NCBI GenBank assembly: GCA_019009955.1
Contig: CM032230.1
Coordinates: forward strand, 14,924,001-14,988,000
Direction: 5' to 3'
Length of the DNA stretch: 64,000 nt
Source: Riptortus pedestris
Lineage: Eukaryota; Arthropoda; Insecta; Hemiptera; Alydidae
Positions 11,026 through 22,460 of the stretch are shown here, piece after piece. Under the pieces are notes generated by a model. That model made no database searches. It saw only the letters and a program-made list of their open reading frames with translations, and was not told the DNA's origin. A program made the translations under genes and the position numbers. Position 1 is the stretch's first letter. Each line of letters starts with the position of its first letter.

Positions 11026-13746
11026 CTGGAAAAAAAGAAAAACACAAGGAGATTAATAATGGCACAAGAAAATAAGTAAGACAAACTTCGGTACTTCTGG
11101 TACTAGAAGTTTATAGAGCGAAATTTAAGTTTATAGGGCCTGGCAGGCTAAGGACGTGTGCATAGTGCCCTTACCTACAGTACATCAAAAGCAGAATACT
11201 GGATAACGAACGTGGAGCAAACGGAGCTCAACATCAATCATAGGGTGATCCAACTTAATATGGGACGAAGGAATAGCTGTCCACATTTTATAACTTCTGT
11301 CAAAAGGAGGCGGAGAAGTGGTTCTCCCCCCCCCCCCAACAATAGGGTATAAAGAAATTATAGAAGCAATATTAAAAGAGCATGATCGCATGAAGGGAGT
11401 ATACAGATCTTCCAGCCAAGCTTGAAAAAGGAAGTGCTTCAGGCGCTAAAGAATGATTGGGCTGAAGGAAGAAATGGATCTAGATTATGCACAAAACCTG
11501 GGTGTGCCAGAAATCTATACGAAGGCCAAAAGAGGAAACAGCGGTAATAGTGGATAGAACAAAGACATCACGTATATTTTCTAGATGGAGTACTGCGAAT
11601 CTCTAGCTACGCCAATGAACGATTTAAGTATTAACTCCATCAAGGCAATGCTCGGGGAGGCTACATCCTTCAATCTTTATTGTAGTAAAGATATACCACC
11701 GTACTTTTACTAGCCAAGGAATGGCCCGACACAGCGAATTTGACGACTCAGTTCTAGTCCAGTCATGGAAATATTTCAGGATATTTACTAAAGTACAAAA
11801 ACAAAGAAAAAGAAAAAAAAGGCACCGATAAAGTCGTCAGCAGACAGAAGATGTCGGGAAGGGTAAGCAAAATATTGTCAAGCTGAGAGACTGGGCAAAA
11901 TAGGTTGTGGAGGGGAACAAGTATTGGCAGGCTGAGAGACTGGACACAATAGTTTGTGGAGGGGGAGCAAGTATTGGCAGGCTGAGAGACTGGACACAAG
12001 AGGTTGTGGAGGGGGAGCAAGTATTGGCAAGCCGAGAGACTGGACACAAGAGGTTGAGGAGGGGGAGCAAGTATTGGCAGGCTGAGAGACTGGACACAAG
12101 AGGTTGTGGAGGGGGAGCAAGTATTGGCAGGCTGAGAGACTGAACACAAGAGGTTGAGGAGGGGGAGCAAGTATTGGCAGGCTGAGAAACTGGACACAAT
12201 AGGTTGTGGAGGAGGAGCAAGTATTGGCAGGCTGAGAGACTGGACACAAGAGGTTGGGGAGGAGGAGCAAGTATTGGCAGGCTGAGAGACTGGACACAAG
12301 AGGTTGGGGAGGAGGAGCAAGTATTGGCAGGCTGAGAGACTGGACACAAGAGGTTGTGGAGGGGGAGCAAGTATTGGCAGGCTGAGAGACTGGACACAAG
12401 AGGTTGGGGAGGGGGAGCAAGTATTGGCAGGCTGAGAGACTGGACACAAGATGTTGGGGAGGTGTGCCAAGAATTGACAGGCTGAGAGACTGGACACAAG
12501 AGGTTGTGGAGGGGGAGCAAGTATTGGCAGGCTGAGAGACTGGACACAAGAGGTTGAGGAGGGGGAGCAAGTATTGGCAGGCTGAGAGACTGGACACAAG
12601 AGGTTGTGGAGGAGGAGCAAGTATTGGCAGGCTGAGAGACTGGACACAAGAGGTTGGGGAGGGGAGCCGAGTATTGGCAGGCTGAGAGACTGGACACAAG
12701 AGGTTGGGGAGGGGAGCCGAGTATTGGCAGGCTGAGAGACTGGACACAAGAGGTTGGGGAGGGGAGCCGAGTATTGGCAGGCTGAGAGACTGGACACAAG
12801 AGGTTGGGGAGGCGGTGCCCGTATTGGCAGGCTGAGAGACTGGACACAAGAGGTTGGGGAGGGGCGCCGAGTATTGGCAGGCTGAGAGACTGGACACAAG
12901 AGGTTGGGGAGGGGAGCCGAGTATTGGCAGGCTGAGAGACTGGACACAAGAGGTTGGGGAGGGGAGCCGAGTATTGGCAGGCTGAGAGACTGGACACAAG
13001 AGGTTGGGGAGGGGGAGCAAGTATTGGCAGGCTGAGAGACTGGACACAAGAGGTTGTGGAGGGGGAGCAAGTATTGGCAGGCTGAGAGACTGAACACAAG
13101 AGGTTGAGGAGGGGGAGCAAGTATTGGCAGGCTGAGAGACTGGACACAAGAGGTTGGGGAGGAGGAGCAAGTATTGGCAGGCTGAGAGACTGGACACAAG
13201 AGGTTGAGGAGGGGTGCCTAGTATTGGCAGGCTGAGAGACTGGACACAAGAGGTTGGGGAGGAGGAGCAAGTATTGGCAGGCTGAGAGACTGGACACAAG
13301 AGGTTGGGGAGGAGGAGCAAGTATTGGCAGGCTGAGAGACTGGACACAAGAGGTTGGGGAGGAGGATCAAGTATTGGCAGGCTGAGAGACTGGACACAAG
13401 AGGTTGGGGAGGGGGAGCAAGTATTGGCAGGCTGAGAGACTGAACACAAGAGGTTGAGGAGGGGGAGCAAGTATTGGCAGGCTGAGAGACTGAACACAAG
13501 AGGTTGTGGAGGGGAGCAAGTATTGGCAAGCTGAGAGACTCGACACATGAGGGGGGGGGGCAAGTATTGGCGGATAGCTGTTGACCGAACTGAATGATAT
13601 AAAAATGGTACCTAAGGTAGAGCTAATACAAAGCCTGTAGCTACTAGAAGTCAGTAAATATAAAACGAGCATAAGATAGATTTGGAGTTAATTAATTCAT
13701 TGTTATATTCACTAAGTTTCACTCTTAAATAAATAGGATTACTTAC
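11026..13746 (-). other. Intron 1 of the large ankyrin gene
   Basis: On the - strand it runs from a GTAAGT donor at 13746 to a CCAG acceptor at 11026. From 11073 to 11862 it holds unclassified sequence that includes a run of C at 11329-11338. From 11873 to 13572 it holds the 50-bp minisatellite. The unclassified part has patches that look once coding but no frame I can identify. Confidence 0.65.
11873..13572. repeat. 50-bp minisatellite, about 34 copies
   Basis: The unit contains GTATTGGCAGGCTGAGAGAC, then TGGACACAAGAGGTTG and a variable G-rich end. Units line up at an exact 50-base step over about 1.7 kb. Variants cluster: a GGGGAGCCGA type occupies 12661-12970, GGAGGAGCAA and GGGGGAGCAA types lie outside it, and one divergent unit sits near 12450. 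The array lies wholly inside the intron. The long open frames across it are a by-product: 50 is not a multiple of 3, so every - strand frame reads the same 50-residue cycle. Confidence 0.97.
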
Positions 13747-13815
13747 TCCACTTGCTGTTGCCAGGAAGGATGCTAATATAATGACGAACATAGTCACCCA
13801 GAGCATCTTCAGCAT
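13747..13815 (-). CDS. Signal-peptide exon of the large ankyrin gene
   Basis: On the - strand, ATG at 13815 opens 23 codons that end exactly at a GTAAGT donor (13746). The peptide has a Lys near the start, a hydrophobic core (VTMFVIILASFLA) and small residues ATASG at the end, the pattern of a cleavable secretory signal. Phase 0 matches the acceptor at 11025, so the protein reads ...ATASG then YSELVLTYKG. TTTTTCTATAG directly precedes the ATG and could be an acceptor, which would put the 5' UTR in an upstream exon. Two further in-frame Met codons (4 and 9) exist, but the first gives the best signal peptide. Secretion is inferred, not shown. Confidence 0.72.
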
Positions 13816-13954
13816 CTATAGAAAAAGGTATTTTGAATTTAGGAAAATCATTTTTCCATTTTCTGTCAATGTGGTGTGACAAATGATACAATTTATAGGC
13901 GAAACTGAAAATGAGAATTTATTTTCAGAGGCAGCCTAAGAAATTGAAAGCTAA

Positions 13955-14236
13955 AGTTCGTTAACGGCTGAAATCGGACCATTGGGAGGGGGGGGGTTAG
14001 AGGGGAGGGGATTTCGAAAATTCAAAATGTCTCCGTTACTATACGGCGGACCGAAAAATTGTATAGAACCAATCTTATTGCAAATTATTTTTATTAAATG
14101 TGGGCCAATAACGACGAGAGAGTTTCCCGCGGAAAGCTAGTTCGGCCGTAACTGTTCGGCTCTCGTAAAATTTCTCTATTGTATAACTTCACGTGGGAAA
14201 TCTGCTTAGTTTACGCAGCCCCTGCGTGACGGACGT
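13955..14236. repeat. Family F fragment with B-type end
   Basis: This contains the GTTCGTTAACGGCTGAAATC stretch shared by F copies. It ends with the B-type terminus GGGAAATCTGCTTAGTTTAC followed by GCAGCCCCTGCGTGACGGAC, flanked by TTTT. It lies just upstream of the signal-peptide exon, so any proximal promoter of the large ankyrin gene is in or next to this element. Confidence 0.7.
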
Positions 14237-14569
14237 TTTTGATGAGGTGACCGAATTTGAGGCGGTTTATTCACGTTTGGGTGAACTTCCTCTCGAAGTA
14301 AATAAAATAGGATGATTAATAATTTACGTATCCTTATGTAAAAAAAAAAAAAAAAAATCACCTTAGTTAACAAATTAAAGAAAACGCTACTTAGTAGCAA
14401 GACACTACTGCTGTGTTGCAAAGAACCAGAGCCAATTCTACAGCTGATTCTACGACAGCTTGTCCCGGCAGGTTATATGCCCGGTTATAATCCTTAGCCT
14501 CTGATCCTTTTAGGTTGGCAGTTCCTACTTAGAATAAAGATGGTAATGTTATATTAGCTTATTAGTATG
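14237..14569. other. Unclassified sequence with poly(A) tract
   Basis: The stretch holds an 18-A run at 14340-14357 and no recognised gene. Confidence 0.3.
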
Positions 14570-14674
14570 ACATGATGAGGAGAGTAGGTTTACTGACGGC
14601 TAAAAACTAAAAACTCCAAATTTCTCGATTTATATTCTTATTTTAGAAAATATGTATATAACAACATCGACATT

Positions 14675-14723
<49 letters not shown>

Positions 14724-14836
14724 GAACGGACCTCATTTTAGTTATCTGCTAGGTAGGATCGATGAACATTTGTGGAGGTTTTTCGAAAATCGTGCCTTGA
14801 GTACAACCTCAATTGCTGATTTCCCTCGGGGGAATT
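14570..14836. repeat. Family F element, right half
   Basis: A (TA)n array at 14683-14717 is followed by TTTTGAACGGACCTCATTTT, the TAGGTAGGATCGATG motif and a degraded GATTTCCCTCGGGGG terminus ending CGCTAAAA. Confidence 0.65.
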
Positions 14837-14928
14837 CGCTAAAAATATTTTCCGCGATTCCTTCGGAGTGTACTGCTCTACGAACGAAAGAAATACTCAT
14901 CACAAAATATATCTAATATATTAAATAG

Positions 14929-14992
14929 GAATGAAAATGTGGATTTGGCGCAGGATCAACAGATCAAGTTCAACATAGAAGTTCTTAATGAG
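14929..14992 (+). other. Possible small orphan exon
   Basis: A 64-nt open segment ends at a strong GAG|GTAAGTAA donor and reads NENVDLAQDQQIKFNIEV, then LNE. The acceptor AAATAG is weak and lacks a pyrimidine tract, and no partner exon was found on this strand. It may equally be part of a decayed transposon. Confidence 0.2.
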
Positions 14993-15763
14993 GTAAGTAA
15001 AAGTAATAATGAAATAAAAGTTAAAAATTTCTGTTTCCAGCAAAACTGTACGATATGAACCTCTCTCAACACAATTTGACTAGTTATCGGCATGTGCGTA
15101 TTTTTGTACTACGTATCTCGTATGACTCAAAATAGCTAGCATAAAATGTTAAAATCTCATATTTTGGGTTGTAGCTAAGTAGTTTTCATTCCTTTTTGAA
15201 ATTGACGAAGGAGGAGATCAGATTTATAAAGGGTCATTTTTGCCATAAAAAGATATATGTACCCTTTACTATAAGATGATTTGGAACGAACGTCGTATAC
15301 GACTTTCAAACGATATAATTATAATGAAGCATAGACAAACCTTTTGTTTATTTTATTTAATAAGTTGATATTATGTGGTACCCACATCAGATGTTTTTAA
15401 ATATAATCTTTAATACCATGAAAATGAAGGTAATTATATCAAAAACGTTTCCAAAATAGCTGCAAGGGGTGTACAAAACAGCTCTCACGAAAGCCCCAGA
15501 CAAACAGTTAAAATGATTGAGGAACAAAAGCATATATGTCTAGTAATACATTTGTAGTAATACTCACCTTCAGGCGCAAAAAAAATACTTAAGAATCAAA
15601 TAATAAATTCACAAATCAGAAAGATCAAAACTCGAGTAGATTGAGAACTAGTGTAACCAGGAGAGATGAATGGCAGATGAGAGGCAATGGTTATCTCAGA
15701 TGTGCCAGGGTCATTGGGTCCAAGATAGGGAATTCCTATGGAGCTGTGACGCACAAGGAAAAG
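14993..15763. other. Unclassified AT-rich stretch
   Basis: No gene or recognised repeat. A short open frame at 15641-15823 runs into the 37-bp array and is not convincing. Confidence 0.3.
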
Positions 15764-17139
15764 CTAGCAACATCTCAGGTTGTTGAGGCTACTCTCAAAG
15801 CTAGCAACACCTCAGGTTGTTGAAGCTACTCTCAAAGCTAGGAACACCTCAGGTTGTTGAAGCTACTCTCAAAGCTAGGAACACCTCAGGTTGTTGAAGC
15901 TACTCTCAAAGCTAGCAACGTCTCAGGTTGTTGAGGCTACTCTCAAAGCTAGGAACACCTCAGGTTGTTGAAGCTACTCTCAAAGCTAGGAACACCTCAG
16001 GTTGTTGAAGCTACTCTCAAAGCTAGGAACACCTCAGGTTGTTGAGGCTACTCTCAAAGCTAGGAACATCTCAGGTTGTTGAGACTACTCTCAAAGCTAG
16101 GAACACCTCAGGTTGCTGAGGCTACTCTCAAAGCTAGGAACATCTCAGGTTGTTGAAGCTACTCTCAAAGCTAGAACACCTCAGGTTGCTGAGGCTACTC
16201 TCAAAGCTAGGAACATCTCAGGTTGTTGAGGCTACTCTCAAAGCTAAGAACATCTCAGGTTGTTGAGGCTACTCTCAAAGCTAGGAACATCTCAGGTTGT
16301 TGAGGCTACTCTCAAAGCTAGGAACACCTCAGGTTGTTGAAGCTACTCTCAAAGCTAGGAACACCTCAGGTTGTTGAAGCTACTCTCAAAGCTAGGAACA
16401 CCTCAGGTTGTTGAAGCTACTCTCAAAGCTAGGAACACCTCAGGTTGTTGAAGCTACTCTCAAAGCTAGGAACATCTCAGATTGCTGAGGCTACTCTCAA
16501 AGCTAGGAACACCTCAGGTTGTTGAAGCTACTCAAAGCTAGAACACATCAGGTTGCTGAGGCTGCTCTCAAAGCTAGGAACACATCAGGTTGCTGAGGCT
16601 ACTCTCAAAGCTAAGAACACCTCAGGTTGCTGAGGCTACTCTCAAAGCTAGGAACACCTCAGGTTGTTGAGGCTACTCTCAAAGCTAGAAACACCTCAGG
16701 TTGTTGAAACTACTCTCAAAGCTAGGAATATCTCAGGTTGTTGAAGCTACTCAAAGCTAGAACACCTCAGGTTGCTGAGGCTACTCTCAAAGCTAGGAAC
16801 ACCTCAGGTTGTTGAAGCTACTCAAAGCTAGAACACATCAGGTTGCTGAGGCTACTCTCAAAGCTAAGAACACCTCAGGTTGCTGAGGCTACTCTCAAAG
16901 CTAGGAACACCTCAGGTTGCTGAGGCTACTCTCAAAGCTAGGAACATCTCAGGTTGTTGAGACTACTCTCAAAGCTAGGAACACCTCAGGTTGCTGAGGC
17001 TACTCTCAAAGCTAGGAACATCTCAGGTTGTTGAGGCTACTCTCAAAGCTAGCAACACCTCAGGATGTAGAGGCTACTCTTAAAGCTAGTAACGTCTAAG
17101 GTTGTTGAGGCTACTCTCAAATCTAGGAACATCTCAGTC
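15764..17139. repeat. 37-bp minisatellite, about 37 copies
   Basis: The unit is GGTTGTTGAGGCTACTCTCA followed by AAGCTAGGAACACCTCA. A few units are shortened (GAAGCTACTCAAAGCTAGAA lacks four to five bases) and these recur in groups, indicating segmental duplication within the array. Stop codons occur in the units, so it is not coding. Confidence 0.96.
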
Positions 17140-17394
17140 CACACAGAGTAGTGATTGAGAAGTGGGAAGGAGTTCCGTCAAGCTGCAACCAGATTTTGCA
17201 TCAGGAGTATCTCTTCTATTATTATTATATATGGATATCCATATTATTATATATGGACTGAAAAGATTCTTCAGGAGTCACAATTATGGCACTCCGAGTC
17301 TCGGCCTTTACAGTTGGTGATATTGATGGAGGTGGCACGGGAAATTGGGACACCCAGTATATATATGATCGATGAATATTTGAAGAAATATTTC

Positions 17395-18722
17395 GACCCC
17401 AATAGCTAATTTCCCTTAAGTATATTAATATTTCGATGCTACTCATAGTAATGGAGGTATTTTTAATTTTAATATTTTGTCCAATATTATGAGTAATAAC
17501 ACTAAAACACAATAGTAACATGTACAATAGTATATAAATAATACGACTTTTAAATGAATAAAAAATTATAAGCCCAGCACAACGGACAAAGATGTAAAAT
17601 AGTACAGAAAACAACTATCTTTAATTAAATAAATAACACTGATAAAAAAAAACACAAGAGACATTTATTATAAGAGATACATGCAAATATGTACTGGTGA
17701 CCCCCCCCCCTTCTTAAGTTTTTGGACTAATTAAATTTGATTGATTGAGATAAAAATGATTCTGATTCATTATAAATTACAGTACTAGATATAGTAAATA
17801 GTTTTCAATCAAGTTAATTCAAATATATTACAGTAATTGTTTTCTTTCCGGTAAGAAGTTGGCAGAACTGTTTGTTTACATTTCAGTGTTTTCCGTCGGG
17901 AGGCTTCTTATTATAGTTTGTATTTATTCACTTAGATGTTACCGTTAGTTGCACAGACTCTGTTAACAATTAAAAACGGCTGCGTAAACTAAGTAGATTT
18001 CCCACGCGAAGGTTAAAGGGATAAATATACATACAGGTAACACTACCGTGAATGTTAAGTGAATAAATAGAAGCGGTAATGAGAAATCTTTCAGTCAATT
18101 TACAATACAAGTTTATATCAACAACGAAAAGCGGCTGAATTGTAAACAAATAGGCTAGCCAACCTTGTAGCGCTGAATAGATAGATAGACCGGAAATACA
18201 AACAATTAATGAAATATATATGGATATAACGTATTAATTTTATTGAAAACAATTTACTAAAGCTAGAGCTGTAATTTCTAATGAATCAGTTATCTCAATC
18301 ACTGAAATTTTAGAAATCAAAGAACAAAAGAAAGGGGGGGGGGTCAACAGAACGTATTTGCATATATCTCACAAAGTAAAAGTTCAATGAAAACAATATT
18401 TGGCATTTAACCTAGTACGGTTTGCTGAAGGCTCAAAACTGAAAAATGCAAATATCTCGGTTAATATTCAAGATAGAGAATAAAATTTATAGTACATTTA
18501 CTTTGCAACACGATTGGTTCTATACAATTTTTCGATCCGCGTACAGTAATGATCAAACAAAAATTGCGACCGCGTTAACAGACATAGACATATAAAATTT
18601 TGAACGGACCTCATTTTCGTCATCTCCTAGGTAGGATCGATGGATATTTGAAGAAAAATTTCGAAAATCGCGTGATGAGTACGAGCTCAATTGCTGATTT
18701 CCCTTAAGGGAAATCTGCTAAT
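17395..18722. repeat. Family F copies arranged head to head
   Basis: A left piece holds the C10 tract and the GATTGAGATAAAAATGATTC stretch. A second copy starts at the B-type end GGCTGCGTAAACTAAG (near 17968) and runs to the T-type end CCCTTAAGGGAAATCTGC (18722). The two pieces are inverted relative to each other around about 17960. No coding sequence is present. Confidence 0.6.
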
Positions 18723-18846
18723 AATTGAGAGCCATGCAGCAGAGATTATGTTTAGTTATGAATAAAAGAAAACAAAATGAATGTACCCTAGCTTGTCAAT
18801 ATAATAGGCAAGCTAGAAAAATATTCAATACTTGAGGCTTACGAAA

Positions 18847-20684
18847 GAGAAGATGTGTTCCATATTAGAAAGAGAAGATGTGTTCCATATTAGAAAGGGA
18901 AGATGTGTTCCATATTAGAAAGGGAAGATGTGTTCCATATTAGAAAGAGAAGATGTGTTCCATATTAGAAAGATAAGATGTGTTCCATATTAGAAAGGAA
19001 AGATGTGTTCCATATTAGAAAGGGAAGATGTGTTCCATATTAGAAAGAGAAGATGTGTTCCATATTAGAAAGGGAAGATGTGTTCCGTATCAGAAAGAGA
19101 AGATGTGTTCCATATTAGAAAAGGAAGATGTGTTCCATATTAGAAAGAGAAGATGTGTTCCATATTAGAAAGGGAAGATGTGTTCCATATTAGAAAGAGA
19201 AGATGTGTTCCTTATTAGAAAGAGAAGATGTGTTCCATATTAGAAAGGGAAGATGTGTTCCGTATTAGAAAGAGAAGATGTGTTCCATATTAGAAAGAGA
19301 AGATGTGTTCCATATTAGAAAGGGAAGATGTGTTCCATATTAGAAAGAGAAGATGTGTTCCATATTAGAAAGATAAGATGTGTTCCATATTAGAAAGGGA
19401 AGATGTGTTCCATATTAGAAAGGGAAGATGTGTTCCATATTAGAAAGAGAAGATGTGTTCCATATTAGAAAGGGAAGATGTGTTCCGTATCAGAAAGTGT
19501 TCCATATTAGAAAAGGAAGATGTGTTACATATTAGAAAGAGAAGATGTGTTCCATATTAGAAAGGGAAGATGTGTTCCATATTAGAAAGGGAAGATGTGT
19601 TCCATATTAGAAAGGGAAGATGTGTTCCATATTAGAAAGAGAAGATGTGTTCCATATTAGAAAGGGAAGATGTGTTCCATATTAGAAAGAGAAGATGTGT
19701 TCCATATTAGAAAGGGAAGATGTGTTCCATATTAGAAAGGGAAGATGTGTTCCATATTAGAAAGTGAAGATGTGTTCCATATTAGAAAGAGAAGATGTGT
19801 TCCATATTAGAAAGAGAAGATGTGTTCCATATTAGAAAAGGAAGATGTGTTCCATATTAGAAAGAGAAGATGTGTTCCATATTAGAAAGGGAAGATGTGT
19901 TCCATTTTAGAAAGAGAAGATGTGTTCCATATTAGAAAGAGAAGATGTGTTCCATATTAGAAAGGGAAGATGTGTTCCATATTAGAAAGTGAAGATGTGT
20001 TCCATATTAGAAAGGGAAGATGGGTTCCATATTAGAAAGAGAAGATGTGTTCCATATTAGAAAGAGAAGATGTGTTCCATATTAGAAAGAGAAGATGTGT
20101 TCCATATTAGAAAGGGAAGATGTGTTCCATATTAGAAAGGGAAGATGTGTTCCATATTAGAAAGGGAAGATGTGTTCCATATTAGAAAGAGAAGATGTGT
20201 TCCATATTAGAAAGAGAAGATGTGTTCCATATTAGAAAGGGAAGATGTGTTCCATATTAGAAAGGGAAGATGTGTTCCATATTAGAAAGGGAAGATGTGT
20301 TCCATATTAGAAAGAGAAGATGTGTTCTATATTAGAAAGGGAAGATGTGTTCCATATTAGAAAGAGAAGATGTGTTCCATATTAGAAAGGGAAGATGTGT
20401 TCCATATTAGAAAGGGAAGATGTGTTCCATATTAGAAAGGGAAGATGTGTTCCATATTAGAAAGGGAAGATGTGTTCCATATTAGAAAGAGAAGATGTGT
20501 TCCATATTAGAAAGGGAAGATGTGTTCCATATTAGAAAGGGAAGATGTGTTCCATATTAGAAAGGGAAGATGTGTTCCATATTAGAAAGAGAAGATGTGT
20601 TCCATATTAGAAAGGGAAGATGTGTTCCATATTAGAAAGGGAAGATGTGTTCCATATTAGAAAGGGAAGATGTGTTCCATATTA
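18847..20684. repeat. 25-bp minisatellite, about 73 copies
   Basis: The unit is AGATGTGTTCCATATTAGAA followed by AGAGA or AGGGA. Units are almost identical apart from that A/G position and a few rare variants (CGTATCAG, a truncated unit at 19491-19515). It is one of three unrelated minisatellites within 10 kb. Confidence 0.97.
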
Positions 20685-21079
20685 TATTCGTTTGTTGCTC
20701 AGGCATTGGGTTAAATTACCCAAACCTCTTATATTCAAAGGTATCCTCCGAATTTATTCGTCAATGTCACCCAAATATTATTAGATCAATAATGCAAACA
20801 AAATATTTCTAATAATAAAATTCCAAGATATTGAAAGGATCTTGTCATTCCTGAGATACCTTCTGCTCCCAGGACACAGATGCAACATGAATTACGATTT
20901 GAATCACTCTTCCATTGTCTCTGGCTACTCAAGCAGAATCAATAATTTCTTAAAAAATGATGTGGGCTAACTAATAATCATTGCCAAATATCTTAGTCAT
21001 CAGGACTGGGCGAAAGAAGAAACAATGGGAACTTTGACTGACAGAAGATGTGCTTGGGTAGCAAAGTTGTTTTATCTAT
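20685..21079. other. Unclassified spacer between minisatellite and Helitron
   Basis: Non-repetitive, AT-rich sequence with no supported gene. Confidence 0.3.
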
Positions 21080-21082
21080 CTA

Positions 21083-21139
<57 letters not shown>

Positions 21140-22459
21140 GTAACCTCTGTCTGTACATTGATTTTTTTCACGAAAATTCACGATAACTTTTCGTTTCACA
21201 TGTCATAGACACCATAACTGCATTTTGTTTCTTTGGTGTCTGTTTGTTAATTTGTTACCTTTTCACGCATAAACGGCTGATCCTAATTTTATGAAACTTG
21301 GTATGTATATTACTATTAACCCAACTTAGACTTTAGGCTATAATAATATCCTCTGAGACGAACAGGAGTGGGGGTTATAAGGGAGGCCTAAAATTAAAAA
21401 TAGCGATATTTTGTTTCCTATTGGTTTTTCGGCAAATATGAACATAACAAAAGTTGTTTATTTTGTTATTTAGAGTAACTTTTGTTATATACACTTTTTT
21501 CGTATACCGAATTATAAATGAGATGTACGCTAAAACCTATAGCGAAAGTGAACAATTTTATTTGGGACAAAAGACCCAACCGAAATAAATAAAACTCCAT
21601 ATATGCATTAGCACTTACGCTTTCATTATAACAAGCCATACCAACATTTCTAGGGACGGGCAGGTGTGGGGGTTGTAAGGGAGGCCTGAATTTAAAAATA
21701 GCGCTATTTTGTTTTCTATTCGTTTTTCGGCAAATATGAACATAACAAAAGTTGTTTATTTTGTTATTTAGAGTAACTTTTGTGATATTCATTTTTGTCT
21801 TTTAACAAAGTATAAACGAGATGTACACTATAAAATAAAGCGGGAGTCAACTATTTCATTGGGCGCTAACGATTAAACCGAACTTAAAAAAACTCAGTAT
21901 GTCAATTAGCATTAATTCTTCCATGATTATAAGCTATAATAAAATTTTTAGGTTAGAACGGGAGTGGGGGTATAACGGAGGCCTGAAATAAAAATTTGCG
22001 ATATTTTATTGTCTATTTGTTTTTCGACAAACATGCACATAACAAAAGTTGTTTACTTTGTTATTTAGATTAACTTTTGTTTTATACATTTCTCCAGGAA
22101 CAATGTGTGGAGCAAGTAATTTGCGTAGAAATATTGATATGCTCAACAATTCATTCTAATTTGAACTATGAGGTACCTCACCTGGAAAAATTAAGTCAAA
22201 TCTATGTTAATATTTTGTCCTTAATAACTGAAATCTATGCATAATGCACAGGAGACGGGAAATATGACAATATGGAGGACAGTGAATACTTACATAAAAA
22301 AATAATTTTATTATTAACAAATGCCAACAACGGGTATTAACCCTAAACACTGGGACGGGTAAATGTCAAAATATTGTGCAAAGTAAAGCCTTGCCAAAAA
22401 AATACCATCACCATTCTGCCTCAAATCAATTCCCGGGCGAAGCCGGGTATCTGAGCTAG
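21080..22459 (+). mobile_element. Non-autonomous Helitron, copy 1
   Basis: The 5' end has a TCTATATATATA-type start running into a (TA)n tract and then AAATTGTAACCTCTGTCTG. The 3' end has a hairpin CCCGGGCGAAGCCGGG, eight bases, then CTAG followed by T. A 5' TC, a GC-rich hairpin about 10 bases before a CTRR end, and insertion between A and T are the Helitron hallmarks. Inside, the GGGTTATAAGGGAGGCCTGA module recurs three times. No Rep or helicase is encoded. Confidence 0.8.
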
Positions 22460-22460
22460 T

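Noticed and set aside
11763..13672. Several overlapping - strand open frames of about 100-560 codons rich in Pro, Ser and Leu
   Set aside because: They are three readings of the 50-bp minisatellite. The identical 50-residue cycle in all frames shows repeat translation, not a gene.
15641..15823. Short + strand gene before the 37-bp array
   Set aside because: The frame runs into the tandem repeat and has no recognisable domain, acceptor or donor.
18847..20684. CRISPR-like array (short regular repeats)
   Set aside because: There are no spacers; units are contiguous, and the genome is eukaryotic.
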